A stretch of 64,000 nt of DNA. It comes from Vagococcus sp. CY52-2. Its GTDB lineage: Bacteria; Bacillota; Bacilli; Lactobacillales; Vagococcaceae. The notes beneath the pieces are model-generated. The model saw only the letters and a list, made by a program, of their open reading frames with translations. It was not told the origin of the DNA and ran no database searches. The number at the start of each line of letters is the position of its first letter. Position 1 is the first letter of the stretch. Position numbers and translations under genes: made by a program. Shown here piece by piece: positions 22,366 to 30,150 of the stretch. The stretch covers positions 1,054,001-1,118,000 of the forward strand of contig NZ_CP093384.1 of assembly GCF_022655055.1 (NCBI RefSeq), written 5' to 3'.

Positions 22366-24116
22366 TAGTTTAGCCCCTCTTCAATTTTTTGTTCAAGTTG
22401 TTGATGGTCATACATTTTCTTATACCAACCATTTAACGCAATCAACTCGTTATGGGTGCCTCGTTCGATGATTTTTCCTTCATCGATCACAATGATTTCT
22501 TTTGCATGTTTTACACTACTTAATCTATGAGTCGTGATAATCGTTGTTTTATTTTGTCTTGTTTCTTTCAAACTAGATAATATTAATTCCTCTGTTTTAG
22601 CATCAACAGCAGATAACGCATCATCTAGAATTAATAATTCTGGTTCTGTTAATAGGGCTCGTGCAATCGAGATACGTTGTTTTTGACCACCTGAAAGAGA
22701 GACACCACGTTCTCCAACCATTGTGTCATAGCCATGACTAAATCCCATAATATCATCATGTACTGCTGCTTGTTTAGCAATCGTTTCGACTAATTCTTGT
22801 GATGCTTTTGGGCGACCAAATCGAATATTATCTCTTACTGTCATCGAAAACAGAAAATGATCTTGCGGCACATAACCAATCGAATGAAGTAGTGCATCCA
22901 ATGTATAATGTTGTAATTTGTTACCACCAAATAATATCTCACCATCATAATCATCGTATTCACGCATTAACAGTTTTAGTAATGTTGTTTTCCCTGCTCC
23001 AGTTTTACCAACTATTCCAAGAGTATCTCCCTCATGTAAGGTAAAATCTATATGTTCTAATGCTGTTACCTCATCACCTGGGTAATTAAATTTGTCTACG
23101 TGATAATGGATATCTCCTTTTGCTGGCTGAGATACACCTGTTTTCATTTCTATAATCGCTGACTTTTCACTTAATAATTCATTAACACGGTCATAACTTG
23201 CATTCCCTCGTTGCAAAATGTTAAAGAAACGCCCGATTGCGAACATTGGCCAAACCAACATCCCAATATAGTTAAAAAATGAGATTAATTGTCCAATTGA
23301 AATACTTCCAGTTTTAACTAAGTAGCCACCTAGCGAAATTGAAATAATGTAACTTAACCCAATAATAATTGTAATCAGTGGATCAAATAATGCATCTAAA
23401 AAGTTGACGCGATTATTTTTTCTAACAGAGTAATCCACTTTTTCTTTAAAATCTTCTATTTCTTCTTTTTCTTGTCCAAAAGTTTTAATCACTTTTATCC
23501 CGGTAATTGTTTCTTGCGTTTTATCATTTAATCTTGAAAACGCATCTTGTGACTCTTTAAACGCTGCGTGTAACTTGTCTCCAAGTTTACTAGATAACAC
23601 AGCAAGCAGTGGAAACGGTAGTAACGCTAGTAATGTTAAACGCCAATCAATGAAAATAATCATCGCAATCACCGTTATAGCTCCTGTAATAAACGCATCA
23701 GCAAAGGTTAAAATCCCTCCACCAGCCACGTTTTGGATGGCGTTTAAGTCATTTGTGGCATGTGCCATTAAATCTCCTGTACGATACCGTTGATAAAACG
23801 TTTGGTCCATCTGAGTAAAATGATGGAACAACCTTTTTCTCATACGTTTTTCTAATCTAGCTGCACCACCCCAGATGTGTGTTCGCCACACATAACGCAA
23901 TAAATACACCACGATAGCTGCTAATACTAATAATCCAACCCAAAACATTAATTTTTGAACGGTTAATGTTTTATCAGCAATAGAGTCCACGACAATCCCA
24001 ATCACTCTCGGCGGTAATAACTGAATAATAGCAACTAAAATTAATGCCCCTACACCGATAATGTAGTTTTTCTTTTCTTCTTTGAAAAACCAAGCTAATT
24101 TTTTAAAAACGCTCAA
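22365..24116 (-). CDS. Heterodimeric ABC exporter, subunit with degenerate catalytic site
   Basis: Partner half-transporter of about 583 residues. Six hydrophobic helices (about 15-300) precede a nucleotide-binding domain with Walker A VGKTGAGKTT, a canonical signature LSGGQKQR, the H-loop ITTHRLSS and Walker B LLILDDALSAVD. The catalytic Glu is Asp here, the usual mark of the degenerate site in heterodimers. I place the start at TTG 24116, eight bases after AAAGGAG; GTG at 24125 overlaps that site. A strong hairpin ends about 22 bases upstream, leaving no room for a separate promoter. Confidence 0.9.
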   Translation of the reverse strand: MSVFKKLAWFFKEEKKNYIIGVGALILVAIIQLLPPRVIGIVVDSIADKTLTVQKLMFWVGLLVLAAIVVYLLRYVWRTHIWGGAARLEKRMRKRLFHHFTQMDQTFYQRYRTGDLMAHATNDLNAIQNVAGGGILTFADAFITGAITVIAMIIFIDWRLTLLALLPFPLLAVLSSKLGDKLHAAFKESQDAFSRLNDKTQETITGIKVIKTFGQEKEEIEDFKEKVDYSVRKNNRVNFLDALFDPLITIIIGLSYIISISLGGYLVKTGSISIGQLISFFNYIGMLVWPMFAIGRFFNILQRGNASYDRVNELLSEKSAIIEMKTGVSQPAKGDIHYHVDKFNYPGDEVTALEHIDFTLHEGDTLGIVGKTGAGKTTLLKLLMREYDDYDGEILFGGNKLQHYTLDALLHSIGYVPQDHFLFSMTVRDNIRFGRPKASQELVETIAKQAAVHDDIMGFSHGYDTMVGERGVSLSGGQKQRISIARALLTEPELLILDDALSAVDAKTEELILSSLKETRQNKTTIITTHRLSSVKHAKEIIVIDEGKIIERGTHNELIALNGWYKKMYDHQQLEQKIEEGLN

Positions 24117-24138
24117 GTTGTTCACTCCTTTTGACCAT

Positions 24139-24171
24139 AAAAAAACAGGTGCGAAAAAGCACCCGTTTTTT
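24139..24171 (-). terminator. Terminator-like hairpin between yneF and the ABC exporter pair (possible attenuator)
   Basis: Minus-strand AAAAACGGGTGC pairs with GCACCTGTTTTT over 12 positions (one G-U), loop of six, then seven T. On the plus strand the wobble becomes a mismatch, so it acts on minus-strand transcripts. It lies about 22 bases before the exporter start. Confidence 0.85.
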
Positions 24172-24201
24172 ATGTTTTTTATTCATTCCAAAACAAAACA
24201 A

Positions 24202-24432
24202 CTATTTTTTCTTCTTGTTGTTTTGAGCTGTCATGTTTTGCATCATTTGACGTATTTTCTTCTCTGACGGTTTTTGACCCATCTGTGACATCATCATACG
24301 CAACATATCCTCATTAACGGGAGGATTTTTCTGTAATTGATCTTCAAATGTTTTCTTTGCTAAAAAGAATCCACCGACTGCTCCTAAAATTAGGGCAATA
24401 ATAATGAATAAAATAGCTAATCCAGTATTCAT
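24202..24432 (-). CDS. yneF: YneF family membrane protein
   Basis: Small conserved Firmicutes protein of unknown function, 76 residues. One N-terminal membrane helix (GLAILFIIIALILGAVGGFF, about 3-22) is followed by a cytoplasmic helical part with the family pattern NPPVNEDMLRMMMSQMGQKPSE and a Lys-rich end. The start is the ATG at 24432, eight bases after AAGGAGCG; the reading frame is open further upstream without a ribosome site. It lies 90 bases after nfo and may be co-transcribed with it. Confidence 0.88.
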   Translation of the reverse strand: MNTGLAILFIIIALILGAVGGFFLAKKTFEDQLQKNPPVNEDMLRMMMSQMGQKPSEKKIRQMMQNMTAQNNKKKK

Positions 24433-24522
24433 CTTTTCGACGCTCCTTCCTCCAATTAATCTACTCCACAATAATCAATTGTACTAGAAAATAACGTCAA
24501 TGAAAAGACTCTTTTAACAAAT

Positions 24523-25422
24523 TTAGGCATTATTTTCAATATCTATTAACAAATTAGGATTAAATTCTCCTTTTTTCAACATTTTAATCTCATGATAGTA
24601 TGGTGCTTTGGCTGTTTTTTTATCTTCACCTACAAAAGGTGTTTCTAAAATTTTCGGTAACTCTTTTAATTGGTCGTGATGAACCACATAATTTAATGCA
24701 TCAAACCCAATTGTCCCAAAGCCAATATTCGCATGACGGTCTTTATGTGAGCCTTGATCGTTTTTAGAATCATTGACATGAATGACTTTTAATCTGTCCA
24801 AACCAATGATTTTATCAAACTCTTCTAACACACCATCAAAATCTTCACGAACATTGTACCCAGCATCGTTAATGTGGCATGTATCTAACGTCACAGATAA
24901 TTTATCGTTATGTGTGACCCCGTCAATAATTCGTGCGATTTCCTCAAATGAACGACCGATTTCTGTTCCTTTTCCTGCCATCGTTTCTAGCGCAATCTGT
25001 GGTGTTTGATCACTTGTTAACACTTCATTTAATCCTTTAATAATTTGGTTAACCCCCGCATCAACTCCCGCTCCAACATGGGCACCAGGATGCATTGTTA
25101 TTTGTGTTGCACCAATAGCTGACACACGTTCAATTTCTTGACGTAAAAAGTCAATGGCAAACCCAAAGTTTTGTGGTTTCGTTGTGTTACCAAGATTGAT
25201 GATATAAGGAGCGTGTACCACTATTTTATTAATGTCTAAATCATGTTGACGCATAAATTCTCGACCTGCTTCAATATTTAACTCTTCAATCGGTTTTCTT
25301 CGTGTATTTTGTGGTGCACCTGTATAAATCATAAAAGTTGATGCACCATATTCTGCTGATTGTTTTGCTGACCCTAACAGCATATCTTTTCCACTCATAC
25401 TAACATGAGACCCTAATAACAT
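24523..25422 (-). CDS. nfo: Endonuclease IV (AP endonuclease)
   Basis: Zinc-dependent apurinic/apyrimidinic endonuclease of base-excision repair. The sequence [14 protein letters not shown] at the N-terminus and the metal-ligand blocks [48 protein letters not shown] and LETP are all intact. 299 residues. The ATG at 25422 is seven bases after GAGGAA; the ATG five codons earlier overlaps that site. It has its own promoter. Confidence 0.97.
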   Translation of the reverse strand: MLLGSHVSMSGKDMLLGSAKQSAEYGASTFMIYTGAPQNTRRKPIEELNIEAGREFMRQHDLDINKIVVHAPYIINLGNTTKPQNFGFAIDFLRQEIERVSAIGATQITMHPGAHVGAGVDAGVNQIIKGLNEVLTSDQTPQIALETMAGKGTEIGRSFEEIARIIDGVTHNDKLSVTLDTCHINDAGYNVREDFDGVLEEFDKIIGLDRLKVIHVNDSKNDQGSHKDRHANIGFGTIGFDALNYVVHHDQLKELPKILETPFVGEDKKTAKAPYYHEIKMLKKGEFNPNLLIDIENNA

Positions 25423-25458
25423 AAAATAATTCCTCATTTCTATTAACTTACTTTATAG

Positions 25459-25487
25459 ATTGTAGCGTTTTATCGAATTGACTACAA
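25459..25487 (-). promoter_or_regulatory. Promoter of nfo
   Basis: TTGTAG (25487-25482) and TACAAT (25464-25459) with 17-base spacing, 37 bases before the nfo start. Confidence 0.7.
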
Positions 25488-25498
25488 GATTATTGCCT

Positions 25499-25535
25499 AA
25501 AAAAATAACCGAACAAATTCGTTCGATTATTTTTG
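25499..25535 (-). terminator. Terminator after glnQHMP
   Basis: AAAAATAATCGAAC and GTTCGGTTATTTTT pair on the minus strand with a short loop and a T tract. The stem begins inside the last codons of the permease gene. Confidence 0.78.
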
Positions 25536-26180
25536 ATAATTTAATTCAAATCGTTTCGCAAAAAGCGATAGTGAGTAGCAAATGGCAAAATAACACACTG
25601 TCATGATGATGAACATCACCAATACTGTACTAGGGTATTGGGCATAAATAATTTTAGAATTGTGTGTCAACTCTGGTAAAGAAATCACAACTGCTAACGA
25701 TGTATCACGAATTAACGAAACAAACTGGCTAACAAGCGGAGGAACCATCAATTTAATCCCCTGTGGTAATACAATATAATACATTGTTTGAGCAATATTA
25801 AGACCAGTTGAACGACCCGCTTCCATTTGTCCTTTAGGTACAGCTTCAATCCCACCTCGAATAATTTCAGATAGCATTGCTGATTCAAAAATCGTCAATG
25901 CCACAACTGCTGACCAAAAAATACTAAACTGTATACCAATTTGAGGCAACGCAAAATAAGTAAAGAATATAATTAAAAGTAATGGTAAATTTCTGATGAT
26001 ATCAATGATCAGTCCAACTATTTTGGATAAGTATGGTATACGTAAAAATCGGATAACACCTAAAATCCCACCAATGATAAAACTAAAAATAATCGAAATA
26101 ACCGCTACCTCGAGAGTTACTAATAACCCATCAAAAATAAAACGTAAATTAGGTAATGTCAAAGCTTGAGCAAAATTCAT
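25527..26180 (-). CDS. glnP: Polar amino-acid ABC transporter permease (GlnP-like)
   Basis: One of two membrane subunits of an amino-acid importer. The 217-residue protein has about five hydrophobic helices and the family EAA loop EAVPKGQMEAGRSTGLN, which contacts the ATPase, followed by YYIVLPQGIKLMVPPL. The ATG at 26180 is chosen because AAAGGAGTG lies six bases upstream; an earlier in-frame start at 26222 falls in the preceding gene without such a site. It is the last gene of a four-gene operon whose order (ATPase, binding protein, permease, permease) matches B. subtilis glnQHMP. Confidence 0.9.
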   Translation of the reverse strand: MNFAQALTLPNLRFIFDGLLVTLEVAVISIIFSFIIGGILGVIRFLRIPYLSKIVGLIIDIIRNLPLLLIIFFTYFALPQIGIQFSIFWSAVVALTIFESAMLSEIIRGGIEAVPKGQMEAGRSTGLNIAQTMYYIVLPQGIKLMVPPLVSQFVSLIRDTSLAVVISLPELTHNSKIIYAQYPSTVLVMFIIMTVCYFAICYSLSLFAKRFELNYQK

Positions 26181-26196
26181 TTCTTTCACTCCTTTC

Positions 26197-26841
26197 TTAA
26201 TTTGTTGCAACGCGTGTTTCAATATATCGCATCAAATACGACAACGGCATCGTCATCAGTAGATAAATGAGGCCAATTAATGTATACGTTCCTAACGTAT
26301 TAAACGTTTCACTGGCAATCAAGTCGCCGGTATACATAAGATCTGCTCCTGTAACCATAGCCAAAATAGACGAATTTTTAACTAAATTGATAAATTGATT
26401 TCCTAATGAAGGCAACGCCACTTTAAATGCTTGAGGTAACACGATATAGTACATAATTTGGAAATAATTTAAGCCTGAAGACATTCCTGCTTCCTTTTGA
26501 CCCGTTGATACAGCTTCAATACCTGATCGAACCGTATCCGCAATAAAAGCTGATGTATATAATGTTAAGCCAATGGTACCTGATGTGATTCCATTAAATT
26601 TAAATCCATACAACGGTAATACAACAAAGAAAAACATTACCACAATTAATAAAGGAATATTACGGAAAAAATTAACGTAGATATTGCCAATTCGTCGAAT
26701 CCATTTTTTTGTGGCTACTTGCATCATGGCTGTTATTGTTCCAATAATCAAACTACCAATTAACGCAATCAAACTGGCTGTCAATGTTACTTTTAGTCCA
26801 GATAAAATATCTTGATGATAAGTATTCCAAATTTCTAACAT
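26197..26841 (-). CDS. glnM: Polar amino-acid ABC transporter permease (GlnM-like)
   Basis: Second permease subunit, 214 residues, paralogous to the downstream one. The EAA loop reads EAVSTGQKEAGMSSGLNYFQ and is followed by YYIVLPQAFKVALPSLGNQF. About five membrane helices. AAAGGAG lies eight bases before the ATG. The gap to the next permease gene is 16 bases. Two different permeases suggest a heterodimeric channel; the amino acid carried is not shown by these subunits. Confidence 0.9.
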   Translation of the reverse strand: MLEIWNTYHQDILSGLKVTLTASLIALIGSLIIGTITAMMQVATKKWIRRIGNIYVNFFRNIPLLIVVMFFFVVLPLYGFKFNGITSGTIGLTLYTSAFIADTVRSGIEAVSTGQKEAGMSSGLNYFQIMYYIVLPQAFKVALPSLGNQFINLVKNSSILAMVTGADLMYTGDLIASETFNTLGTYTLIGLIYLLMTMPLSYLMRYIETRVATN

Positions 26842-26861
26842 AGTCTCAACTCCTTTATCTT

Positions 26862-27656
26862 TTAGTCTTTAATCCATTTTTTATATATCTTGTCATAGGT
26901 GCCATCTTTTTTCATGTCTGATAACAATCGATTGACTTCATTTACTAAGTCTGTTTGCCCTTTATTAAACGCAATACCATATGGTTCCTCAGTAAAATTA
27001 CCACCAACTAATTCATAATCAGGGTTTTCAGATACCACACCTAAAAGGATGCTATTATCTGTTGTCATCGCATCACCTTGTCCGGATTGAAGAGCCGTAA
27101 ACGCTTCAGCATAGTTTTCTAATTCTAAAACTGTCACATCAGGGGCTTTTTTCCTCACGTTTACAGCTGAAGTAGATCCTTTTACGGCTAAAACTATTTT
27201 TCCTGCTTTTAAATCATCAATACTTTTTATGTCGCTACCTTTTTTAACTAAAAGTGACTGCCCCGCATCAAAATAAACATCTGAGAAATCCACTTGTTTT
27301 TTACGCTCGTCACTAATGGTCATAGTGGCAATAATCGCATCAATGTTTCCATTTTTTAAAAGAGGTATTCTTGTTTTTGATGTAACCTCAACAAATTCTG
27401 CTTTCTTTTCATCACCTAACAAACGTTTAGTGATTTCTTTTGCGATATCAATATCAAATCCTTCTACTTCTCTTTTTTCTATATTCATCAAACCAAATAA
27501 CTTGGTGTCATACTTGACTCCCCAAATCATTTTATCTTTCTCTTTGATTGTATCTAACACATTTGATTCAGAAATACTTTTTGCCCCACAAGCTCCAAGT
27601 AAAAAAACGAAAGAAAGCATCATTAACATCAATAAACCACGATAAACTTTTTTCAT
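26862..27656 (-). CDS. glnH: Amino-acid-binding lipoprotein (SBP bac_3 family)
   Basis: Extracytoplasmic solute receptor of the importer. The signal peptide (MKKVYRGLLMLMMLSFVFLL) ends in the lipobox LGAC, with Cys23 as the lipid-modified residue. The mature domain has the family pattern GFDIDIAKEI, the DAIIATMTISDERKKQVDFS segment with the conserved Arg that binds the ligand carboxylate, and GSTSAVNVRKKAPD. It shares the operon with the ATPase 11 bases upstream. Family resemblance suggests glutamine, glutamate or aspartate; the specificity is an inference. Confidence 0.92.
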   Translation of the reverse strand: MKKVYRGLLMLMMLSFVFLLGACGAKSISESNVLDTIKEKDKMIWGVKYDTKLFGLMNIEKREVEGFDIDIAKEITKRLLGDEKKAEFVEVTSKTRIPLLKNGNIDAIIATMTISDERKKQVDFSDVYFDAGQSLLVKKGSDIKSIDDLKAGKIVLAVKGSTSAVNVRKKAPDVTVLELENYAEAFTALQSGQGDAMTTDNSILLGVVSENPDYELVGGNFTEEPYGIAFNKGQTDLVNEVNRLLSDMKKDGTYDKIYKKWIKD

Positions 27657-27667
27657 ATTGCTCCCTC

Positions 27668-28399
27668 CTAGTGACTAATAATTTTACTTAAAAATTGTTT
27701 CGCTCTTTCATCTTGTGGATCATCAAAAAAGGCTTCTGATTCGCGATCTTCTAGTACTTCTCCATCAGCCATAAAAATGACTCTATCCGCTACTTCTCTG
27801 GCAAATCCCATCTCATGAGTTACCACAACCATCGTCATACCAGACTCTTTTGCTAGAGACTTCATAACGTCCAATACTTCTCCAACCATCTCTGGGTCAA
27901 GTGCTGACGTTGGTTCATCAAATAACATATAATCAGGTGTCATAGCTAAGCTTCTTGCAATAGCCACACGTTGTTGTTGACCTCCTGACAATTGTGAGGG
28001 ATACGACTCTTTTTTATCTAACATGCCAACTCTTTCTAATAAACGCTCAGCACGTTCATTTGCTGCTTGCTTATCTAGACCCAATACTTTTATTGGTGCT
28101 AACGTAACGTTTTCTAACACGCTCATATTGGCATATAAGTTAAATTGTTGGAATACCATCCCTAGATTTTTTCTGACGTCATTTAAATTCGTTTTTGGAT
28201 CAAAAATATTAGTTCCATCTACTATTAATTCACCAGTTGATATGTCTTCCAATGCATTGATACAACGTAGCATAGTACTCTTACCTGATCCAGAAGGACC
28301 TAATACAACAACCACCTCACCAGTTTCAATTGTTAGATTGATATCTTTTAATGCATGAAACTCTCCATAGTATTTTTCTACATTTTTAAATGTAATCAT
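27668..28399 (-). CDS. glnQ: Polar amino-acid ABC transporter ATPase
   Basis: Cytoplasmic ATPase of the importer, 243 residues. Walker [10 protein letters not shown] is at 34-42, the Q-loop at [10 protein letters not shown], the signature [15 protein letters not shown] near 138-152, Walker [14 protein letters not shown], and the switch His in [10 protein letters not shown]. All catalytic residues are present. Ribosome site GAGGGG. It is the first gene of the operon, with a leader of about 75 nt from the predicted promoter. Confidence 0.94.
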   Translation of the reverse strand: MITFKNVEKYYGEFHALKDINLTIETGEVVVVLGPSGSGKSTMLRCINALEDISTGELIVDGTNIFDPKTNLNDVRKNLGMVFQQFNLYANMSVLENVTLAPIKVLGLDKQAANERAERLLERVGMLDKKESYPSQLSGGQQQRVAIARSLAMTPDYMLFDEPTSALDPEMVGEVLDVMKSLAKESGMTMVVVTHEMGFAREVADRVIFMADGEVLEDRESEAFFDDPQDERAKQFLSKIISH

Positions 28400-28481
28400 T
28401 GCTAAAAACCCCTCTCTTATAATGTGATGATAAACCGCTAACTTTTCTCATCAAAAATTAATATTATTCTATTAAGAATTC

Positions 28482-28511
28482 ATTATATACTGTAAAGTTT
28501 ATAATTGTAAA
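28482..28511 (-). promoter_or_regulatory. Promoter of glnQHMP with direct repeat
   Basis: TTTACA (28511-28506), 18-base spacer, TATAAT (28487-28482). The block AAACTTTACA occurs twice in tandem, at the -35 and again just upstream of the -10, and could be a regulator site. The 322-base gap between glnQ and tyrS otherwise holds only A/T-rich DNA and the tyrS terminator. Confidence 0.6.
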
Positions 28512-28656
28512 GTTTTCTATAATGAAGTTTTCAAAAAAAAAAAGAATATAAATACTATTAAATTTATCATTTATTCTATTTTAGAACAATAAAATTAATT
28601 TAATCAACTTTATTGAATAATATTATTTGAAATTATCTTTATTTAAAGAAATTAAA

Positions 28657-28701
28657 AAACCTAAGAAAAAATGATGATAATCATCATTTTTTCTTAGGTT
28701 T
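28657..28701 (-). terminator. Terminator after tyrS
   Basis: A perfect 21-base inverted repeat (AAACCTAAGAAAAAATGATGA and its complement) with a three-base centre, followed on the minus strand by TTTTT. Confidence 0.9.
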
Positions 28702-28721
28702 AGCTAACTATTAACAACTTT

Positions 28722-29984
28722 TTAAAACTTCAATAAGAAATATTTTTTCTTTCCACGTCGAATAACAATAAATTCATTTTCTATTTTATCTTTATCAGAT
28801 AAGACATATTCTAACTCTTGGATTCTATCTCCGTTAATGTAGATAGCTCCATTTTTGACATCCTCACGTGCTTGACGTTTAGATGACTCAATACCAGCGT
28901 TCACTAATAACTCAACAAGATTTAAATCATCATTAGCTGATACTTCATAACTAGGAACATCTTTAAACCCTTGTTTAATTTCTTCGCCAGTTAATTCTTT
29001 GATGTCACCACTAAACAATGCTTTAGAAATTCTCACAGCTTGTTCGTAAGATTTTTCACCATGAACCAGTGTTGTGACTTCTTTAGCCAATGCTTTTTGT
29101 GCAGCTCTTTCATGAGGTGCGTCATTAAATTCTTTTTCAATCTCAACAATTTCATCTAGTGATAAAAACGTAAAGTATTTTAAGAATTGAACCGCATCAC
29201 GGTCATCAGTGTTTAACCAAAATTGGTAGAATTCATACGGAGATGTTTTATCAGCATCTAACCAAACAGCATTTCCTTCTGTTTTACCAAATTTTGTACC
29301 ATCTGCTTTTTTAATTAGTGGCATCGTTAAGCCATAACCTTGTACTTCTTTTTCACGTCGTAATAACTCAATACCTGAAGTGATATTTCCCCACTGATCA
29401 CTTCCACCTAATTGAAGTTTTACTCCTTCTGTTTCATATAGTTTTAGAAAGTCATAAGCTTGTAATAATTGATAAGCAAATTCAGTATAAGAAATACCTG
29501 TTTCAATACGACGCTTCACACTTTCTTTACTCATCATATAATTGATTGTAAAGTTTTTACCTACATCTCTTAAAAAGTCAATCAGTGTCATACTAGTCAA
29601 CCAATCAGCATTATTCGCTAAAATGGCTGGATTTGTTTTATCATCAAAATCAATAAAACGAGACAATTGATTTTTAAGACTATTGGCCCATGATTCAACA
29701 ATTTCAGTAGAATTTAAACTACGTTCTGCATCTTTAAATGATGGGTCACCAATCATACCAGTTCCCCCACCAACAAGTGCTACTGGCACGTGTCCTTGTT
29801 CTTGAAATCGTTTTAAGGTTAATACTGGTAATAAATGACCGATGTGTAAACTATCTGCTGTCGGATCAAAACCAATATACAACTTAACAGACTCTTCATT
29901 CAATAATTCTTCTAATGCTTGTTCGTCAGTCATTTGATAGACGAGACCACGATCCTTTAATTCTGATAAAAAATTCGTTGTCAT
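28722..29984 (-). CDS. tyrS: Tyrosyl-tRNA synthetase
   Basis: Class I synthetase charging tRNA(Tyr). The HIGH motif is at 47-50 (SLHIGHLLP) and the KMSKS equivalent reads KFGKT in [13 protein letters not shown]. Tyrosine-site residues appear in [10 protein letters not shown] and [11 protein letters not shown]-terminal S4 RNA-binding domain (about 350-415) ends the 420-residue protein. AAGGAGGA precedes the ATG. Many Firmicutes tyrS genes carry a T-box leader, but the 166 bases shared with the divergent penicillin-binding protein gene contain no GGTGGNACCGCG element, so none is present here. Confidence 0.97.
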   Translation of the reverse strand: MTTNFLSELKDRGLVYQMTDEQALEELLNEESVKLYIGFDPTADSLHIGHLLPVLTLKRFQEQGHVPVALVGGGTGMIGDPSFKDAERSLNSTEIVESWANSLKNQLSRFIDFDDKTNPAILANNADWLTSMTLIDFLRDVGKNFTINYMMSKESVKRRIETGISYTEFAYQLLQAYDFLKLYETEGVKLQLGGSDQWGNITSGIELLRREKEVQGYGLTMPLIKKADGTKFGKTEGNAVWLDADKTSPYEFYQFWLNTDDRDAVQFLKYFTFLSLDEIVEIEKEFNDAPHERAAQKALAKEVTTLVHGEKSYEQAVRISKALFSGDIKELTGEEIKQGFKDVPSYEVSANDDLNLVELLVNAGIESSKRQAREDVKNGAIYINGDRIQELEYVLSDKDKIENEFIVIRRGKKKYFLLKF

Positions 29985-30150
29985 ATTAGTTCCTCCTTAA
30001 TTTTATTCATCTTTAATCTTAACCTATTCATAATCTAAAAGAAAGATTAAAATGTGATTTTTATATCAGAACACCAAAACAATTTGACTAAGTATAATGA
30101 TTAATTGTAAAATGATATAATTGAGCACATAAAAAGAATGAGGTGATAAA

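Noticed and set aside
28510-28560. CodY box upstream of glnQ
   Set aside because: The best match to AATTTTCWGAAAATT has about four mismatches in a poly-A/T run.
29985-30150. T-box leader for tyrS
   Set aside because: The 166-base divergent region has no GGTGGNACC element and no terminator pair.
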